A DNA stretch of 33,296 bases from Gammaproteobacteria bacterium (lineage in GTDB: Bacteria; Pseudomonadota; Gammaproteobacteria; Pseudomonadales; Azotimanducaceae): positions 1 to 33,296 of the forward strand of contig JAPOTJ010000046.1 of NCBI GenBank assembly GCA_026709225.1, read 5' to 3'. Both the position numbers and the translations under genes were made by a program. Positions 23,507 to 33,296 of the stretch are shown here, in pieces. Within the stretch, counting starts at the first letter, position 1, and every line of letters starts with the position of its first letter. Under the pieces are notes generated by a model. It searched no databases. It had not been told where the DNA came from and saw only the letters and a program-made list of their open reading frames with translations.

Positions 23507-24799
23507 ATGATCTCTAGCAAAAAGGAACTCTTGGACAAGATTCGCTTGGGCGAAAGCTCATACCTTGAACTCAAAGAGGTACGATTTTCCAATGGCAGGA
23601 TTGCGGGGCCCCATCGAGATGCAGTCGCCGATACTCTTGCAGCATTCGCGAATGCGCATGGCGGAACGTTCGTGCTCGGCGTTCAAGACGATCCTAGAGA
23701 GATCGTCGGCATTCCACTGAACCGTCTTGACCAAACCGCCAATTTCGTTCGCGATATCTGCTCGGACTCGATTGATCCTCCTATCGAAAACGTCGTCCTT
23801 GATCGAGTCGCGTTGCCTAATTCCAAGGGCGAAGAAGTTCCCATCATCAAGATCGAAGTTCCGCCGAGCTTGTTTATACACAGGAGCCCGGGCGGCTTTT
23901 TGCATCGTGTGGGCGATTCCAAACGCACCATGTCCACCGAGTATCTTGCAAGAATGTTCGCGCAGCGCAGTCAAACTCGGCTGATCCGTTTCGATGAGCA
24001 AGCCATTCATGAGGCGACGCTCGACGACCTATCTCCCGAATTGTGGCGTGGCTTCCGCACCTCCCGCACTGGCGATGACCGCGAGGACACACTCTCCAAG
24101 CTCGGCATGGCATGCCTTGATGGGAACGGAGCCTTCCGCCCAACGGTAGCGGGCGTACTGATGGCAGCCAAGGATCCGAGGCAGTGGATACCCAACGCTT
24201 TCGTGCAGGCTGTTTCCTATCGAGGAACCGAGATCGAGATTCGCCCTCCTAGCAGTCACTACCAATTGGACGCCGCCGATATCTGCGGCCCACTTCAGGT
24301 GCAGATTCGTGACGCCTGCGTGTTTGTCGCCAAGAATATGAAGGTGCGTGCGTTCAAAGATCAAGGGCGCTTCGACCTGCCACAATATGACTTGACTGCC
24401 GTCTTTGAGGCGCTGGTCAACGCTGTCGCTCACCGCGATTACTCGATCTATGGCTCTAAGATCAGATTGAGGATGTTCGAGGATCGCATCGAGATCTATT
24501 CGCCGGGCAGCATTCCTAATTCGCTGGGCGTTGAGCGCCTGCCGCACATTCAATCTACCCGAAACGAGCTCATCACCAGCCTGCTCGCGAAATGTCCAGT
24601 GACAGACGATTTTCCAAATCTCGTGACTGATCGCCGGACCTTGATGGATCGACGCGGCGAGGGAGTGCCGGTGATTCTTGATCGTAGTCTTCGGCTATCG
24701 GGCCGCGAACCGGAGTATCGCCAGATCGGAGATGCGGAATTGGTGCTCACGATTTACGCTGCGGAGCCCGAGCACAGCCCGCTCACTCAAAGCGCTTAG
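23507..24799 (+). CDS. AlbA_2 / HATPase-type ATP-binding protein (Schlafen-like)
   Basis: A 430-residue protein from ATG 23507 (preceded by GAGGA; an in-frame ATG at 23471 is possible). The N-terminus (SSYLELKEVRF, then DTLAAFANAHGGTFVLGVQDD) is a typical AlbA_2/Schlafen-type module. The C-terminal half has EALVNAVAHRDYSIYGSKI at about 299-317, a GHKL-type (HATPase_c_4) ATP-binding N-box, and ends in a winged-helix-like region. Such proteins are common in genomic islands and are often annotated as putative transcriptional regulators or defence proteins; activity is generally unknown. It stands 91 bases after the HEPN gene on the same strand. Confidence 0.8.
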   Translation: MISSKKELLDKIRLGESSYLELKEVRFSNGRIAGPHRDAVADTLAAFANAHGGTFVLGVQDDPREIVGIPLNRLDQTANFVRDICSDSIDPPIENVVLDRVALPNSKGEEVPIIKIEVPPSLFIHRSPGGFLHRVGDSKRTMSTEYLARMFAQRSQTRLIRFDEQAIHEATLDDLSPELWRGFRTSRTGDDREDTLSKLGMACLDGNGAFRPTVAGVLMAAKDPRQWIPNAFVQAVSYRGTEIEIRPPSSHYQLDAADICGPLQVQIRDACVFVAKNMKVRAFKDQGRFDLPQYDLTAVFEALVNAVAHRDYSIYGSKIRLRMFEDRIEIYSPGSIPNSLGVERLPHIQSTRNELITSLLAKCPVTDDFPNLVTDRRTLMDRRGEGVPVILDRSLRLSGREPEYRQIGDAELVLTIYAAEPEHSPLTQSA

Positions 24800-24858
24800 T
24801 AGCCTGCGCTAGAATCGCACCTTCAAAGCGCAAGAGTTCGATATCACAGGAAGCCAAT

Positions 24859-25092
24859 ATGAGCGAGCTATCGAGAAGGGCAACGGTTTACTTCGCGCCC
24901 GCAATCCACCAAGCCATCCGGGGGAAAGCAGCGGCATTCGGCCTCTCTATCTCAGAGGTCGTGAACGAGGCAGTTCGCTCCGCCCTTTCAGAAGATGAAG
25001 AAGATCTTTTCGCCTTTGAGGAGAGGGCATCAGAAGTAACGATCAGCCTTGATGAATTGCTTGAAGACCTCGGCGCACATGGAAGGTTATGA
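24859..25092 (+). CDS. RHH-type antitoxin paired with a RelE-like toxin
   Basis: A 77-residue protein: SRRATVYFAPAIHQAIRGKAA followed by LSISEVVNEAVRSAL gives a clear ribbon-helix-helix fold, and the acidic tail (EDEEDLFAFEE...ISLDELLEDL) is the toxin-neutralising part. Good Shine-Dalgarno AGGAAG about 6 bases before the ATG. The toxin gene starts 14 bases before its stop. Confidence 0.8.
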   Translation: MSELSRRATVYFAPAIHQAIRGKAAAFGLSISEVVNEAVRSALSEDEEDLFAFEERASEVTISLDELLEDLGAHGRL

Positions 25093-25342
25093 AATACGGT
25101 TCAAGAGATCCGTCTCCAAAGACTTGCGTGGCATTCAACAGCAAGACCTAAAAGGGATATTCGCAAGCATCAAACAACTAGCCGATCATCCAAGAGGTCC
25201 ACATAGAATCAAGTTGTCTGATCAGCAACGGTACCGAATTCGCCAAGGCGACTTTCGCATACTCTATGAGATTAGCGATGCTGAGCGCATAGTAACCATT
25301 GTGAAAGTTGCACGACGCTCGCGAGCTTACAAGGATAGCTGA
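25079..25342 (+). CDS. RelE/ParE-superfamily toxin
   Basis: An 87-residue protein beginning MEGYEIRFKRSVSKDLRGI, a standard RelE-type opening. It continues with LADHPRGPHRIKLSDQQRYRIRQGDFRILYEIS and ends IVKVARRSRAYKDS. The arginine/lysine-rich strands, the R-x-G-D-(F/Y)-R-(I/V)-(L/I)-Y core and the C-terminal R-R-x-x-Y fit mRNA-cleaving RelE toxins. The frame is open 30 bases upstream, but the start at 25079 matches the family. It is the last gene before the right boundary repeat, 28 bases away. Confidence 0.85.
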   Translation: MEGYEIRFKRSVSKDLRGIQQQDLKGIFASIKQLADHPRGPHRIKLSDQQRYRIRQGDFRILYEISDAERIVTIVKVARRSRAYKDS

Positions 25343-25370
25343 GTCCGAGGATCCCGATTTTCAGCGTGCA

Positions 25371-25386
25371 TAGTGTGAACACGCCC
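25371..25386. repeat. Right island-boundary inverted repeat
   Basis: TAGTGTGAACACGCCC is the exact reverse complement of 5641-5656, 19.7 kb away. Both copies read inward from the outside, as terminal inverted repeats do. Bases outside the two copies do not match, so I see no target-site duplication. A five-base stem GCGTG/CACGC can form here, much weaker than at the left copy. Confidence 0.6.
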
Positions 25387-25405
25387 GAGTGCTTCCAAAC
25401 AACGT

Positions 25406-25463
25406 AGCGTTGAACAATAAAAAACGCTCGAATTTGCCCCCACCCCTCGCAAATGATTAACAT
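25406..25463 (+). promoter_or_regulatory. gltB upstream region: small inverted repeat and possible promoter
   Basis: AGCGTT (25406-25411) and AACGCT (25423-25428) form a small inverted repeat. Just after it, TTGCCC (25434-25439) and TAACAT (25458-25463), 18 bases apart, could be a weak promoter for gltBD. The leader to the GTG start would then be about 110 bases. Evidence is limited to loose consensus matches. Confidence 0.25.
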
Positions 25464-25579
25464 AGTGGGTTCGGCTGCGAATCGCCTCGCAGCTTTGCCG
25501 TCCCTTCAGTTGGCTGCGCGTGCGTGTGCCTTGGGATGTCTGACAAAAGAGCTTACCGAAAAGAAACAGAAGATAAGAA

Positions 25580-28500
25580 GTGTCAACGAGCGAAACAACC
25601 CATGTCACCCTAGGGCTGCCTAGCGCACAAGGCCTCTACGACCCACGTCACGAGCACGAGAGCTGCGGCGTCGGCTTCGTATGCGACATCAAGGGTCGCC
25701 CCAGCCATGCCATTATTGACGATGCGCGCCACATCAACTGCTGTATGGTGCATCGTGGCGGCCTCGGCTATGAAGCCAACACCGGCGATGGTGCAGGCAT
25801 CCTCACCGGCCTGCCACATAGGCTGCTAGCACGCTTCGCCGAGCAGTCGTTTGGAGCCACCTTACCCGCGCCCGGCGAATACGGCGTTGGCAATGTCTTC
25901 CTGCCGCGCGACGAAGAAGAGCGTGCGCACTGTATCGCGCTCATCGAATCAACCATTAAGACAGAGGGACAGATCTGTCTTGGCTGGCGCGACCTGCCCC
26001 ATGATGCGAAGCGCGCCGACCTCGGCTCGGCGGCAATCGCATCGATGCCGCATCTTTCGCAAGTATTCATTCAAGCTGGCCAAGGCTTCTCAGCAGACAC
26101 GTTCGAGCGCGCGCTCTATCTCATCCGTAAATACACCTCGCGTGAGCTTCGCACTGATGTGCGCCTCAGCGAGCGCAAGCTCTTCTATTTCTGTTCGCTG
26201 TCTTCGCGCGTGCTCATCTACAAGGGCATGCTCACGCCGCATCAGCTCTTCGATTTTTATGACGACCTCGGCGATCAAGACTACGAGAGCCATCTCGCAA
26301 TGGTGCATTCGCGCTTCTCGACCAACACCTTCCCCTCGTGGGACCGCGCGCAGCCGAACCGCTTTATGAGCCACAACGGCGAGATCAACACCCTGCTTGG
26401 CAACAGCAACTGGATGAACGCGCGCCAAGGCGTCATGCGCTCGGAACTCTTTGGCGATGACCTCGAAAAGCTGTTCCCTGTGGTCGAACCGGACTGCTCG
26501 GATTCGGGTACCTTCGATAACGCGCTTGAATTCCTGCTGATGACCGGGAGAACGCTGCAAGAGTCGGTGATGATGATGATCCCGGAGGCGTGGCAGCAGC
26601 ACGCCGAGATGTCCGATGAGAAGCGCGCCTTCTACGAGTTTCAATCGTGTCTGATGGAACCGTGGGACGGGCCGGCATCGATCGCCTTCACCGACGGGCA
26701 GTACATCGGCGCCGTGCTCGACCGCAACGGCCTGCGGCCGAGCCGCTACTACATCACCGAAGATGATCGCTGCATCATGGCGTCCGAAGTCGGCGTGCTA
26801 CCCGTCGCCCCTGAGAAGGTCATCGAAAAAGGCCGCCTGCGTCCGGGCAAGATCTTCCTCATCGACTTTGAGCAAGGCCGCATGATTCCCGACGAGGAAA
26901 TCAAGCGCACATGGTCAACGCAGCGGCCCTACGGCGACTGGCTGCGCGATCAGCGGCTCAACCTCGATGATTTGGCAGTCCCAAGCTCGAATGGCAGCCT
27001 GAAAGGCGGCCTCGACGAGGACACGCTGATCGAACGCATGCAGGCTTTCGGCTACACCACCGAAACCATGCAGTTCATGCTGCTCGACATCGTGCGCGAG
27101 CAACGCGACCCGTTAGGCTCTATGGGCAACGACGCTGCGCTTGCAGTGCTCTCGGATAAACCGCGCATGCTCTACGACTACTTCAAGCAGCGCTTCGCGC
27201 AGGTCACCAACCCGGCTATCGATTCGATCCGCGAAGAAGTCATCATGTCGCTTGAGTGCTACATCGGCCCCGAAGCCAACTTGATCGAAGCGACCGAGCA
27301 GCACGCGCATAGGCTGCGCCTGCCGCACCCGATCTTATCGAACGAGCAACTCGAAACGCTCAAACACATCGATCATCGCGGCTGGCACTCGGCCTTGATT
27401 GACATCACCTACCCGAAGGGTAGCGGCGAGGCCGGGCTGCGCGAAGCCCTGCAACGAATCGAATCCGAATCCATGCAGGCGATCGCCGATGGCAAGAGCC
27501 TGCTCATACTCTCGGATCGCGCCGTTGACGGCAAGCGCGTGCCGATCAGTTCGCTCTTGGCCGTTGGCTGCGTGCATCAGCACCTCGTTCGGGAACATGC
27601 GCGCACACGCATCGCGCTCATTCTTGAATCGGGCGAAGCGCGCGAAGTGCATCATCATTGCCTGCTGATCGGTTTCGGTGCCGATGCCATCAACCCCTAC
27701 CTTGCCTTCGAAGCGCTCTTGTATTCGCGGCGCGCGGGTCTTCTTGACGATTGCGCGCACGTCACGAGCGACGCCGATGTCGTCAAAGCCTATCGCAAGG
27801 GTGTTGCCAAGGGCATGCTCAAGGTCTTGGCGAAGATGGGCATTTCCACTTTGCAGTCCTACAAGGGCGCACAGATATTCGAGGCGGTGGGCTTGGGCGC
27901 AGAACTCGTTGACCGCTGCTTCGCGGGCACCGCGAGCCGTGTCGAAGGCGTTGGTTTTGGCGTGCTCGCAACGGAAATGGAGCGTCGCCACGACATCGGC
28001 TATCCGAACAACGGCGAAGCGAGCATCAAGGAACTTCCCAACCCCGGGGACTTTCATTGGCGCGCTGGTGGCGACCAGCACATGTGGGATCCGGCGAGCA
28101 TCGGTCACTTGCAAGTCGCGGCCCGCACCAACTCCGAGGATGCCTACTGGCGCTTCGCGCGCCAGGTCAACGAAGAAAACACGCGCAAGGCAACACTGCG
28201 CGGCCTCTTGGAGTTCAAGCCGATCGGCGAGCCGGTACCGATCGAAGAGGTCGAGCCGGAATCAGAGATCGTCAAGCGCTTCGCGACCGGCGCCATGAGC
28301 TTCGGGTCGATTTCGCAAGAGGCGCACGAAACGCTTGCACTCGCGATGAATCGGCTTGGCGGCAAATCGAACACCGGCGAAGGCGGCGAAGACCCGAAGC
28401 GCTTCACTCCGCTTGAGGGAGGCGATTCGAAGCGCTCCGCGATCAAGCAGGTGGCAAGCGGTCGCTTTGGCGTCACCATCAACTACCTCAGCAATTCGGA

Positions 28501-30181
28501 CGAGATTCAGATCAAGATCGTGCAGGGCGCGAAGCCAGGCGAAGGCGGCGAACTGCCGGGCCGCAAGGTCGATGACTATATCGCCCAGATTCGCCACTCG
28601 ACACCGGGCGTCGGCCTCATCAGCCCGCCGCCGCACCATGACATCTATTCGATCGAGGATATGGCGCAGCTCATCCATGACCTCAAGAACGCCAACCCGA
28701 AGGCGCGCATCAGCGTCAAGCTCGGTGCCGAGATTGGCGTCGGCACGGTCGCCGCGGGCGTCACCAAGGCCCGCGCGGATCATCTCGTGATTGCCGGCGA
28801 CACCGGCGGCACAGGCGCCTCGCCCTTGACTTCGATCAAGCACGCGGGCGTGCCGTGGGAGCTTGGCATCAGCGAGACGCACCAGACGCTGGTGATGAAC
28901 AACCTGCGCTCGCGCGTGGTGCTGCAAACCGACGGCCAGCTCAAGACCGGACGCGATGTGGCGATCGCCGCGCTGCTTGGCGCCGAGGAGTTTGGCTTCG
29001 CCACCGCGCCCTTGATCGCGCTTGGCTGCATCATGATGCGCAAGTGCCATCTCAACACCTGCCCGGTTGGCATCGCCACGCAAGACCCTGAACTTCGCAA
29101 GAAGTTCGCGGGCGCGCCTGAGCATGTCGTCAACTACTTCTTCATGGTGGCGAAGGAATTGCGCCAGATCATGGCGAAGACTGGATTCAGAGAGGTCAAT
29201 GAGATGATCGGGCGCGTTGATGCCCTGCAAGCCGCGCCCATGGCCGACCACTGGAAGGCCAAGGATGTGGACTTGTCGCTACTGTTGACCCCTGCGCCTG
29301 AACCGCAGGATTGTCTCGGCGTCTATTGCCAGCACGAGCAGAATCACGATCTTGATCTCGCGCTCGACAATGAACTGATGCGGCTCGCAGAACCAGCGCT
29401 CACCTCCGGCGAGAAAGTGCGCGAGGAACTCGCCATCAAGAATACCAACCGCGTCGTCGGCGCCATGTTGTCGAACCGAATCATTCGTGAAGTCGGCTCT
29501 GAGATGCTGCCCGACGACCGCATTCACTTCAAATTCAAAGGCAGTGCCGGCCAGAGCTTCGGGGCGTGGCTCGCCAAGGGTGTGACACTCGAAGTGGAAG
29601 GCGATGCCAACGACTATGTCGGCAAGGGGCTCTCCGGTGGACGCATCATCATCTATCCACCAGAAGTCTCTGAGTTCAAGGCCGAAGAGAACGTGCTCAT
29701 CGGCAATGTCGTGCTCTACGGCGCGACTTCCGGCCAGTGCTTTTTCCGCGGCATCGCCGCCGAACGATTTTGCGTGCGCAATAGTGGCGCGACCGCGGTG
29801 GTCGAAGGCATCGGCGACCATGGCTGCGAATACATGACCGGCGGGCGCGTCGTCATCCTCGGTGAGACGGGCATTAATTTTGCCGCTGGCATGTCAGGCG
29901 GCATCGCCTACGTGTTCGACCCGAACGGCGTCTTCCCCCGTCGCTGCAATATGGAAATGGTCGAGCTGGAGCGTGTCGCAAGCGAAGAAGAAGCGACGTG
30001 GCTGCACGATCTGATTTTGCGTCATCGTGACTACACAGGGTCCGAACTGGCGAGACACATCGTTCTCGACTGGCCTCGGACAGTGTCGCAATTTGTCAAG
30101 GTCATGCCGACCGACTACAAGCGTGTGCTCGCCGAGCGATCAGAGAAAGGCACAGCGCAGCCGCTCAGTGTGAGCGCCTAA
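25580..30181 (+). CDS. gltB: GltB, glutamate synthase (NADPH) large subunit
   Basis: Converts glutamine and 2-oxoglutarate to two glutamates with electrons from GltD. The 1533-residue frame starts at GTG 25580. A short propeptide precedes the catalytic Cys29 ([11 protein letters not shown]), the N-terminal nucleophile of the class II glutamine amidotransferase domain after processing. The synthase domain has [26 protein letters not shown] and [14 protein letters not shown]. The 3Fe-4S cysteines are C1150, C1156 and C1161 ([12 protein letters not shown]). The C-terminal glycine-rich beta-helix domain follows. Full length for the family. Its stop TAA shares one base with the gltD ATG. GC-rich codon use contrasts with the preceding island. 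Confidence 0.98.
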   Translation: MSTSETTHVTLGLPSAQGLYDPRHEHESCGVGFVCDIKGRPSHAIIDDARHINCCMVHRGGLGYEANTGDGAGILTGLPHRLLARFAEQSFGATLPAPGEYGVGNVFLPRDEEERAHCIALIESTIKTEGQICLGWRDLPHDAKRADLGSAAIASMPHLSQVFIQAGQGFSADTFERALYLIRKYTSRELRTDVRLSERKLFYFCSLSSRVLIYKGMLTPHQLFDFYDDLGDQDYESHLAMVHSRFSTNTFPSWDRAQPNRFMSHNGEINTLLGNSNWMNARQGVMRSELFGDDLEKLFPVVEPDCSDSGTFDNALEFLLMTGRTLQESVMMMIPEAWQQHAEMSDEKRAFYEFQSCLMEPWDGPASIAFTDGQYIGAVLDRNGLRPSRYYITEDDRCIMASEVGVLPVAPEKVIEKGRLRPGKIFLIDFEQGRMIPDEEIKRTWSTQRPYGDWLRDQRLNLDDLAVPSSNGSLKGGLDEDTLIERMQAFGYTTETMQFMLLDIVREQRDPLGSMGNDAALAVLSDKPRMLYDYFKQRFAQVTNPAIDSIREEVIMSLECYIGPEANLIEATEQHAHRLRLPHPILSNEQLETLKHIDHRGWHSALIDITYPKGSGEAGLREALQRIESESMQAIADGKSLLILSDRAVDGKRVPISSLLAVGCVHQHLVREHARTRIALILESGEAREVHHHCLLIGFGADAINPYLAFEALLYSRRAGLLDDCAHVTSDADVVKAYRKGVAKGMLKVLAKMGISTLQSYKGAQIFEAVGLGAELVDRCFAGTASRVEGVGFGVLATEMERRHDIGYPNNGEASIKELPNPGDFHWRAGGDQHMWDPASIGHLQVAARTNSEDAYWRFARQVNEENTRKATLRGLLEFKPIGEPVPIEEVEPESEIVKRFATGAMSFGSISQEAHETLALAMNRLGGKSNTGEGGEDPKRFTPLEGGDSKRSAIKQVASGRFGVTINYLSNSDEIQIKIVQGAKPGEGGELPGRKVDDYIAQIRHSTPGVGLISPPPHHDIYSIEDMAQLIHDLKNANPKARISVKLGAEIGVGTVAAGVTKARADHLVIAGDTGGTGASPLTSIKHAGVPWELGISETHQTLVMNNLRSRVVLQTDGQLKTGRDVAIAALLGAEEFGFATAPLIALGCIMMRKCHLNTCPVGIATQDPELRKKFAGAPEHVVNYFFMVAKELRQIMAKTGFREVNEMIGRVDALQAAPMADHWKAKDVDLSLLLTPAPEPQDCLGVYCQHEQNHDLDLALDNELMRLAEPALTSGEKVREELAIKNTNRVVGAMLSNRIIREVGSEMLPDDRIHFKFKGSAGQSFGAWLAKGVTLEVEGDANDYVGKGLSGGRIIIYPPEVSEFKAEENVLIGNVVLYGATSGQCFFRGIAAERFCVRNSGATAVVEGIGDHGCEYMTGGRVVILGETGINFAAGMSGGIAYVFDPNGVFPRRCNMEMVELERVASEEEATWLHDLILRHRDYTGSELARHIVLDWPRTVSQFVKVMPTDYKRVLAERSEKGTAQPLSVSA

Positions 30182-31632
30182 TGGGCAAAACCACAGGCTT
30201 CAAGGAGTTCGCGCGCGAGGCGGCGCCCTATCGGGATGCGGGCACCCGACTGCTCGACTTCGAGGAGATATACACGCCCCACGATGAATCGAGGCTAGGC
30301 GTCCAAGGCGCACGATGCATGGATTGCGGCGTGCCGTTTTGCCAATCCGAAGAAGGCTGCCCAATCGACAATTTGATTCCCGAATGGAACGACCTTGTCT
30401 ATCAAGGACGCTGGCGCGAAGCCTTGGACCGGCTGCACAAGACCAACAACTTCCCTGAATTCACCGGGCGCGTGTGCCCTGCTCCGTGCGAAGGCGCCTG
30501 CGTGCTCGGCATCACCGACCCGGCGGTGACCATCAAGAACATCGAGATGGCGATTATTGACCGCGGCTTCGATGAAGGCTGGGTGACGCCGCAACCGCCG
30601 CCGCATCGTACTGGCAAATCCGTTGCCATCGTTGGTTCCGGACCGGCTGGCCTTGCGGCCGCAGCGCAGCTCAACTCCGCAGGTCATCGCGTGACGGTCT
30701 ATGAGCGGGCTGATCGAATTGGCGGACTGCTGATGTACGGCATTCCCAACATGAAGCTCGACAAGGGCGTGGTCGAGCGGCGCGTGAGTCTTTTGCGCGA
30801 CGAAGGCGTGCGATTCGTGACCGGCACGCCTGTGGGAGATGGCAGTGACGGCTCGCTAGATGTGCAAACGCTGAAAGCCGAACACGACGCGCTTCTGCTC
30901 ACGACCGGCGCGACCGTGCCGCGTGACCTGCCGATCAAAGGGCGCGAATTACCCGGCGTTCACTTCGCGATGGAGTTCCTCACCGAGAACACGCAGTCGC
31001 TGCTCGCTGGCAAAACGCCCGCCATTCTTGCCGAGAATAAGGATGTCATCGTCATCGGCGGCGGCGACACCGGCACCGATTGCATCGGCACATCGCTCCG
31101 GCAGTCGTGCCGAAGCCTCACGAATTTTGAACTTTTTCCCAAGCCGCCCGATGCGCGCGCGCTCAACAATCCTTGGCCCGCTTGGCCACGCATCTTCCGC
31201 GTTGACTACGGACACGAGGAGAGCGCGAAGAAGTTTGGAGACGACCCGCGCGTCTATTCGATCTCTTCAAAGTCATTTCTGGCAGGCGACGATGGCCGAG
31301 TGAAAGGCATTCGCACGGTCGATGTCGAATTCAAGGACGGCAAGTTTATTGATGTGCCGGGCAGTGAGCGCGAATGGAAGGCCGATCTCGTGTTTCTCTC
31401 CATGGGCTTTCTCGGACCCGAGCGCGCCGTCTCTGATCCCTTGGGCATTGAGTACGACAACCGCTCGAACTATGCCGCCGAGTACGGCAAGTATCACACC
31501 AGCGTTGAAGGCGTGTTCGCGGCGGGTGACTGCCGACGCGGGCAGTCTTTGGTGGTGCGGGCAATCAACGAAGGCCGCGAAGCGGCGCGTGAGATTGATC
31601 GGTTTTTGATGGGGGGGACGCGGCTGCCGTAA
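30181..31632 (+). CDS. gltD: GltD, glutamate synthase (NADPH) small subunit
   Basis: Flavoprotein passing electrons from NADPH to GltB. The 483 residues have N-terminal Cys clusters for two 4Fe-4S centres ([16 protein letters not shown] and [12 protein letters not shown]), an FAD site [14 protein letters not shown], the [15 protein letters not shown] segment, and an NADPH-binding [13 protein letters not shown]. It ends with [16 protein letters not shown], the C-terminal FAD contact. Overlaps gltB by one base (TAATG), so the pair is coupled. The end is followed within 40 bases by the disrupted restriction gene. Confidence 0.98.
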   Translation: MGKTTGFKEFAREAAPYRDAGTRLLDFEEIYTPHDESRLGVQGARCMDCGVPFCQSEEGCPIDNLIPEWNDLVYQGRWREALDRLHKTNNFPEFTGRVCPAPCEGACVLGITDPAVTIKNIEMAIIDRGFDEGWVTPQPPPHRTGKSVAIVGSGPAGLAAAAQLNSAGHRVTVYERADRIGGLLMYGIPNMKLDKGVVERRVSLLRDEGVRFVTGTPVGDGSDGSLDVQTLKAEHDALLLTTGATVPRDLPIKGRELPGVHFAMEFLTENTQSLLAGKTPAILAENKDVIVIGGGDTGTDCIGTSLRQSCRSLTNFELFPKPPDARALNNPWPAWPRIFRVDYGHEESAKKFGDDPRVYSISSKSFLAGDDGRVKGIRTVDVEFKDGKFIDVPGSEREWKADLVFLSMGFLGPERAVSDPLGIEYDNRSNYAAEYGKYHTSVEGVFAAGDCRRGQSLVVRAINEGREAAREIDRFLMGGTRLP

Positions 31633-31672
31633 AATATTGGGCGGAAAGCTACTCAGTCACAGGATATTGACT

Positions 31673-33296
31673 ATGGACACGAAACTTCTGCAGCCCCAAG
31701 CTATTTTTTCTAAACCCGTCCGCTATGACATACCAGACTTTCAGCGGAGGTACGTGTGGGGGAAAGAACAATAGTGGGAGCCTTTGTGGCAGGACATTGA
31801 GGAACTCGCTTGCACGATAATCGATAAGGGCGACACCGACGCACACTTCATGGGTGCAGTTGTAATTCAGCTAACTAAGTATCCCTCGGTCAACATGGAG
31901 CGTCGCCGCGTTGTCGATGGCCAGCAGCGGCTCACTACAATTCAGTTGTTAATTGACGCTATTCAAGAGGTTCTGGAGGATCGTCAGCACACTAAGCCCG
32001 CCAGGCGTCTTGCTTCTCTCGTCTTGAACGCAGAAGAGTTCCGGGACGAGAAGAATCCCGACAGTAAGTTCAAGGTTTGGCCGACAGTCACAGATAGGGA
32101 AGCGTTTCGACACGCAATGAGCAATGAACTGTCTGATTCGGCTACTTATCCAAAGTCGCAGATTGTTCAGGCCCATAAATACTTCAAAGACCAGACCGCG
32201 GATTGGCTAGACGGGTTTGGGGACATCGAATCGTGCAACAAAGCGGCCGAGGCATTGGAGAAAATAGTCCGAACAAAGCTGGATCTGGTGGTTATCGATC
32301 TGGAATCCTCCGACGATCCACACCTCATATTCGAGACGCTGAACGCTCGGGGGACTCCACTCCTAGAATCTGACATGGTCAAGAACAAAATCTTGCACGA
32401 ATCAAACATCCACTTGGAAGATGAGAAAGAGTCTTCTGAGGAAACTAAGCGCCTGTGGCCCTTTGACAAATGGTGGGCAGAAGAAGTAGGGCTAGGCCTC
32501 CAAAGGAGGCCGCGCATTGACGTGTACCTAAATCACTGGCTTACGCTTAAAAACAAATCTCAAACAAAGTCCTACGATGAATTCGCAATATTCGAGGAAT
32601 TCGTGAAGATCGAAGGGGGTAAAGGCAAGTCCATTTCGAACATCGCGGAAGATCTGGGTGAGATAGGTCGAACCTACCGAAATATGGAAGAGGGGAGCAT
32701 CCAAGATATCAGGGCCTTCTTAACACGAAGGAGCGCGATGAACGTAGGAGCAGTCACTCCGCTCCTCCTATGGTTGCTTTCCTCGAATGTGCCTAGAGAA
32801 TCGCTTCGAGCCAGCGTCAAGGCATTGGAGAGCTTTCTTGTGAGGCGTGTGATCTGTGGATACAGCACCAGAAGCTACGGAAAACTTTTCGTCGACGCGA
32901 TTAAGGAGCTTGCCAAGCTCCCTCTGGACAGTGTGCATGAAGCTCTAGCGAAATTTTTGGGAAAGCAGGAATCTCAAGCAGCGGTGTGGCCAGGGGACAG
33001 TGAATTGTTAGAACGGTTCGCAACAGCCCCCTTATATAAAAAGCTCACTCGTGGGAGACTAAGAATGGTGCTCGCGGGTATTGAAGAACAACTGCGAACA
33101 AGCAAGGCCGAAGTCCAGCAAGTTCCTAGCGGCATCCAAATCGAGCACATAATGCCTCAAGGGTGGCAAGAATATTGGCCGCTTCCAGACACTGATGACA
33201 AAGTCGAGGCGTTCGAACGTCGAGAGCGCATGATCCATACGATTGGTAACCTCACCCTTGTGAACGGAAAGCTGAACTCGGCTCTCTCCAATGCAG
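31673..33296 (+). pseudogene. GmrSD-like DUF262/DUF1524 restriction gene with amber stop at codon 34; runs off right edge
   Basis: From ATG 31673 (AGGA about 9 bases upstream) the frame reads MDTKLLQPQAIFSKPV, then IPDFQRRYVWGKEQ, and meets TAG at 31772-31774. It then stays open to the window end (about 507 more codons). Beyond the stop the frame keeps DUF262 (VVDGQQRLTTIQLL, with the conserved DGQQR nucleotide-binding motif; FETLNARGTPLLESD) and the DUF1524 HNH-type IEHIMPQGW...NLTLVNGKLNSAL. These are the two halves of GmrSD-type modification-dependent (type IV) enzymes. One CAG-to-TAG change explains the stop. A downstream ATG could in principle restart, but the product would lack the family N-terminus. 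Confidence 0.85.

Noticed and set aside
23507-24799. Sensor histidine kinase
   Set aside because: It has a HATPase-type ATP site but no histidine phospho-acceptor domain or membrane segments, and the N-terminus is AlbA_2.
5630-25395. Target-site duplication outside the 16-base inverted repeats
   Set aside because: Bases outside the left copy (GCAGCTA) and right copy (GAGTGCT) do not match, so simple transposition is not proven.
27335-29251. Long minus-strand open frames opposite gltB
   Set aside because: Low-complexity translations with no family features, explained by the codon bias of gltB on the other strand.
31772-31774. TAG as a recoded amino acid or programmed readthrough
   Set aside because: There is no recoding signal that I can see and the dcw and glt genes use TGA and TAA as normal stops. 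A nonsense mutation or sequence error is simpler.
1-33296. CRISPR array, tRNA, rRNA or integrase gene
   Set aside because: No regularly spaced repeats, no cloverleaf-like or rRNA segments, and no recombinase motifs were noticed; this was a reading by eye, so small RNA genes could be missed.

Overview
The window looks like a piece of a proteobacterial chromosome, most likely Gammaproteobacteria and possibly Betaproteobacteria. I base this on the style of the division/cell-wall (dcw) proteins, the meso-DAP-type MurE and the linked gltB-gltD pair. The two housekeeping blocks are GC-rich with strongly biased codon use. The roughly 20 kb between them is visibly less GC-rich.

Layout. (1) 1-5411, minus strand: start of the dcw cluster, mraZ-rsmH-ftsL-ftsI-murE-mraY (mraY runs off the left edge). 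The genes overlap by 4-26 bases. murF, usually between murE and mraY, is absent. Upstream of mraZ are four GTG-type direct repeats at 10-11 base spacing that fit an MraZ operator. (2) About 5.64-25.39 kb: a defence and toxin-antitoxin island bounded by a 16-base perfect inverted repeat (5641-5656 and 25371-25386). It carries an RHH/PIN toxin-antitoxin pair, an AbrB-type vapB with a truncated vapC, and a seven-gene run of overlapping genes: hsdR, hsdS, a short PrrC-like ABC ATPase with a candidate anticodon-nuclease triad, hsdM, then a complete ABC-three-component (ABC-3C) cassette (nuclease-like effector, small middle component, DUF2326 ATPase). Next come a stand-alone PD-(D/E)xK nuclease and a 1624-residue AVAST-like STAND NTPase with an N-terminal nuclease domain, both on minus. 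The island ends with an orphan HepT-like HEPN protein, an AlbA_2/HATPase (Schlafen-like) protein and an RHH/RelE toxin-antitoxin pair. (3) 25580-31632, plus strand: gltB and gltD, glutamate synthase. (4) 31673-33296: a GmrSD-like DUF262/DUF1524 restriction gene with an in-frame amber stop at codon 34, running off the right edge.

How it fits together. The island stacks layers of anti-phage defence: DNA cleavage (type I RM), a possible tRNA-cleaving back-up inside the RM operon, an ABC-3C system translated from the end of the same operon, and a phage-protein-sensor type STAND nuclease. Toxin-antitoxin pairs sit at both edges, where they could stabilise the island. The strongest candidate for a new system is the fused operon of type I RM, PrrC-like protein and ABC-3C.
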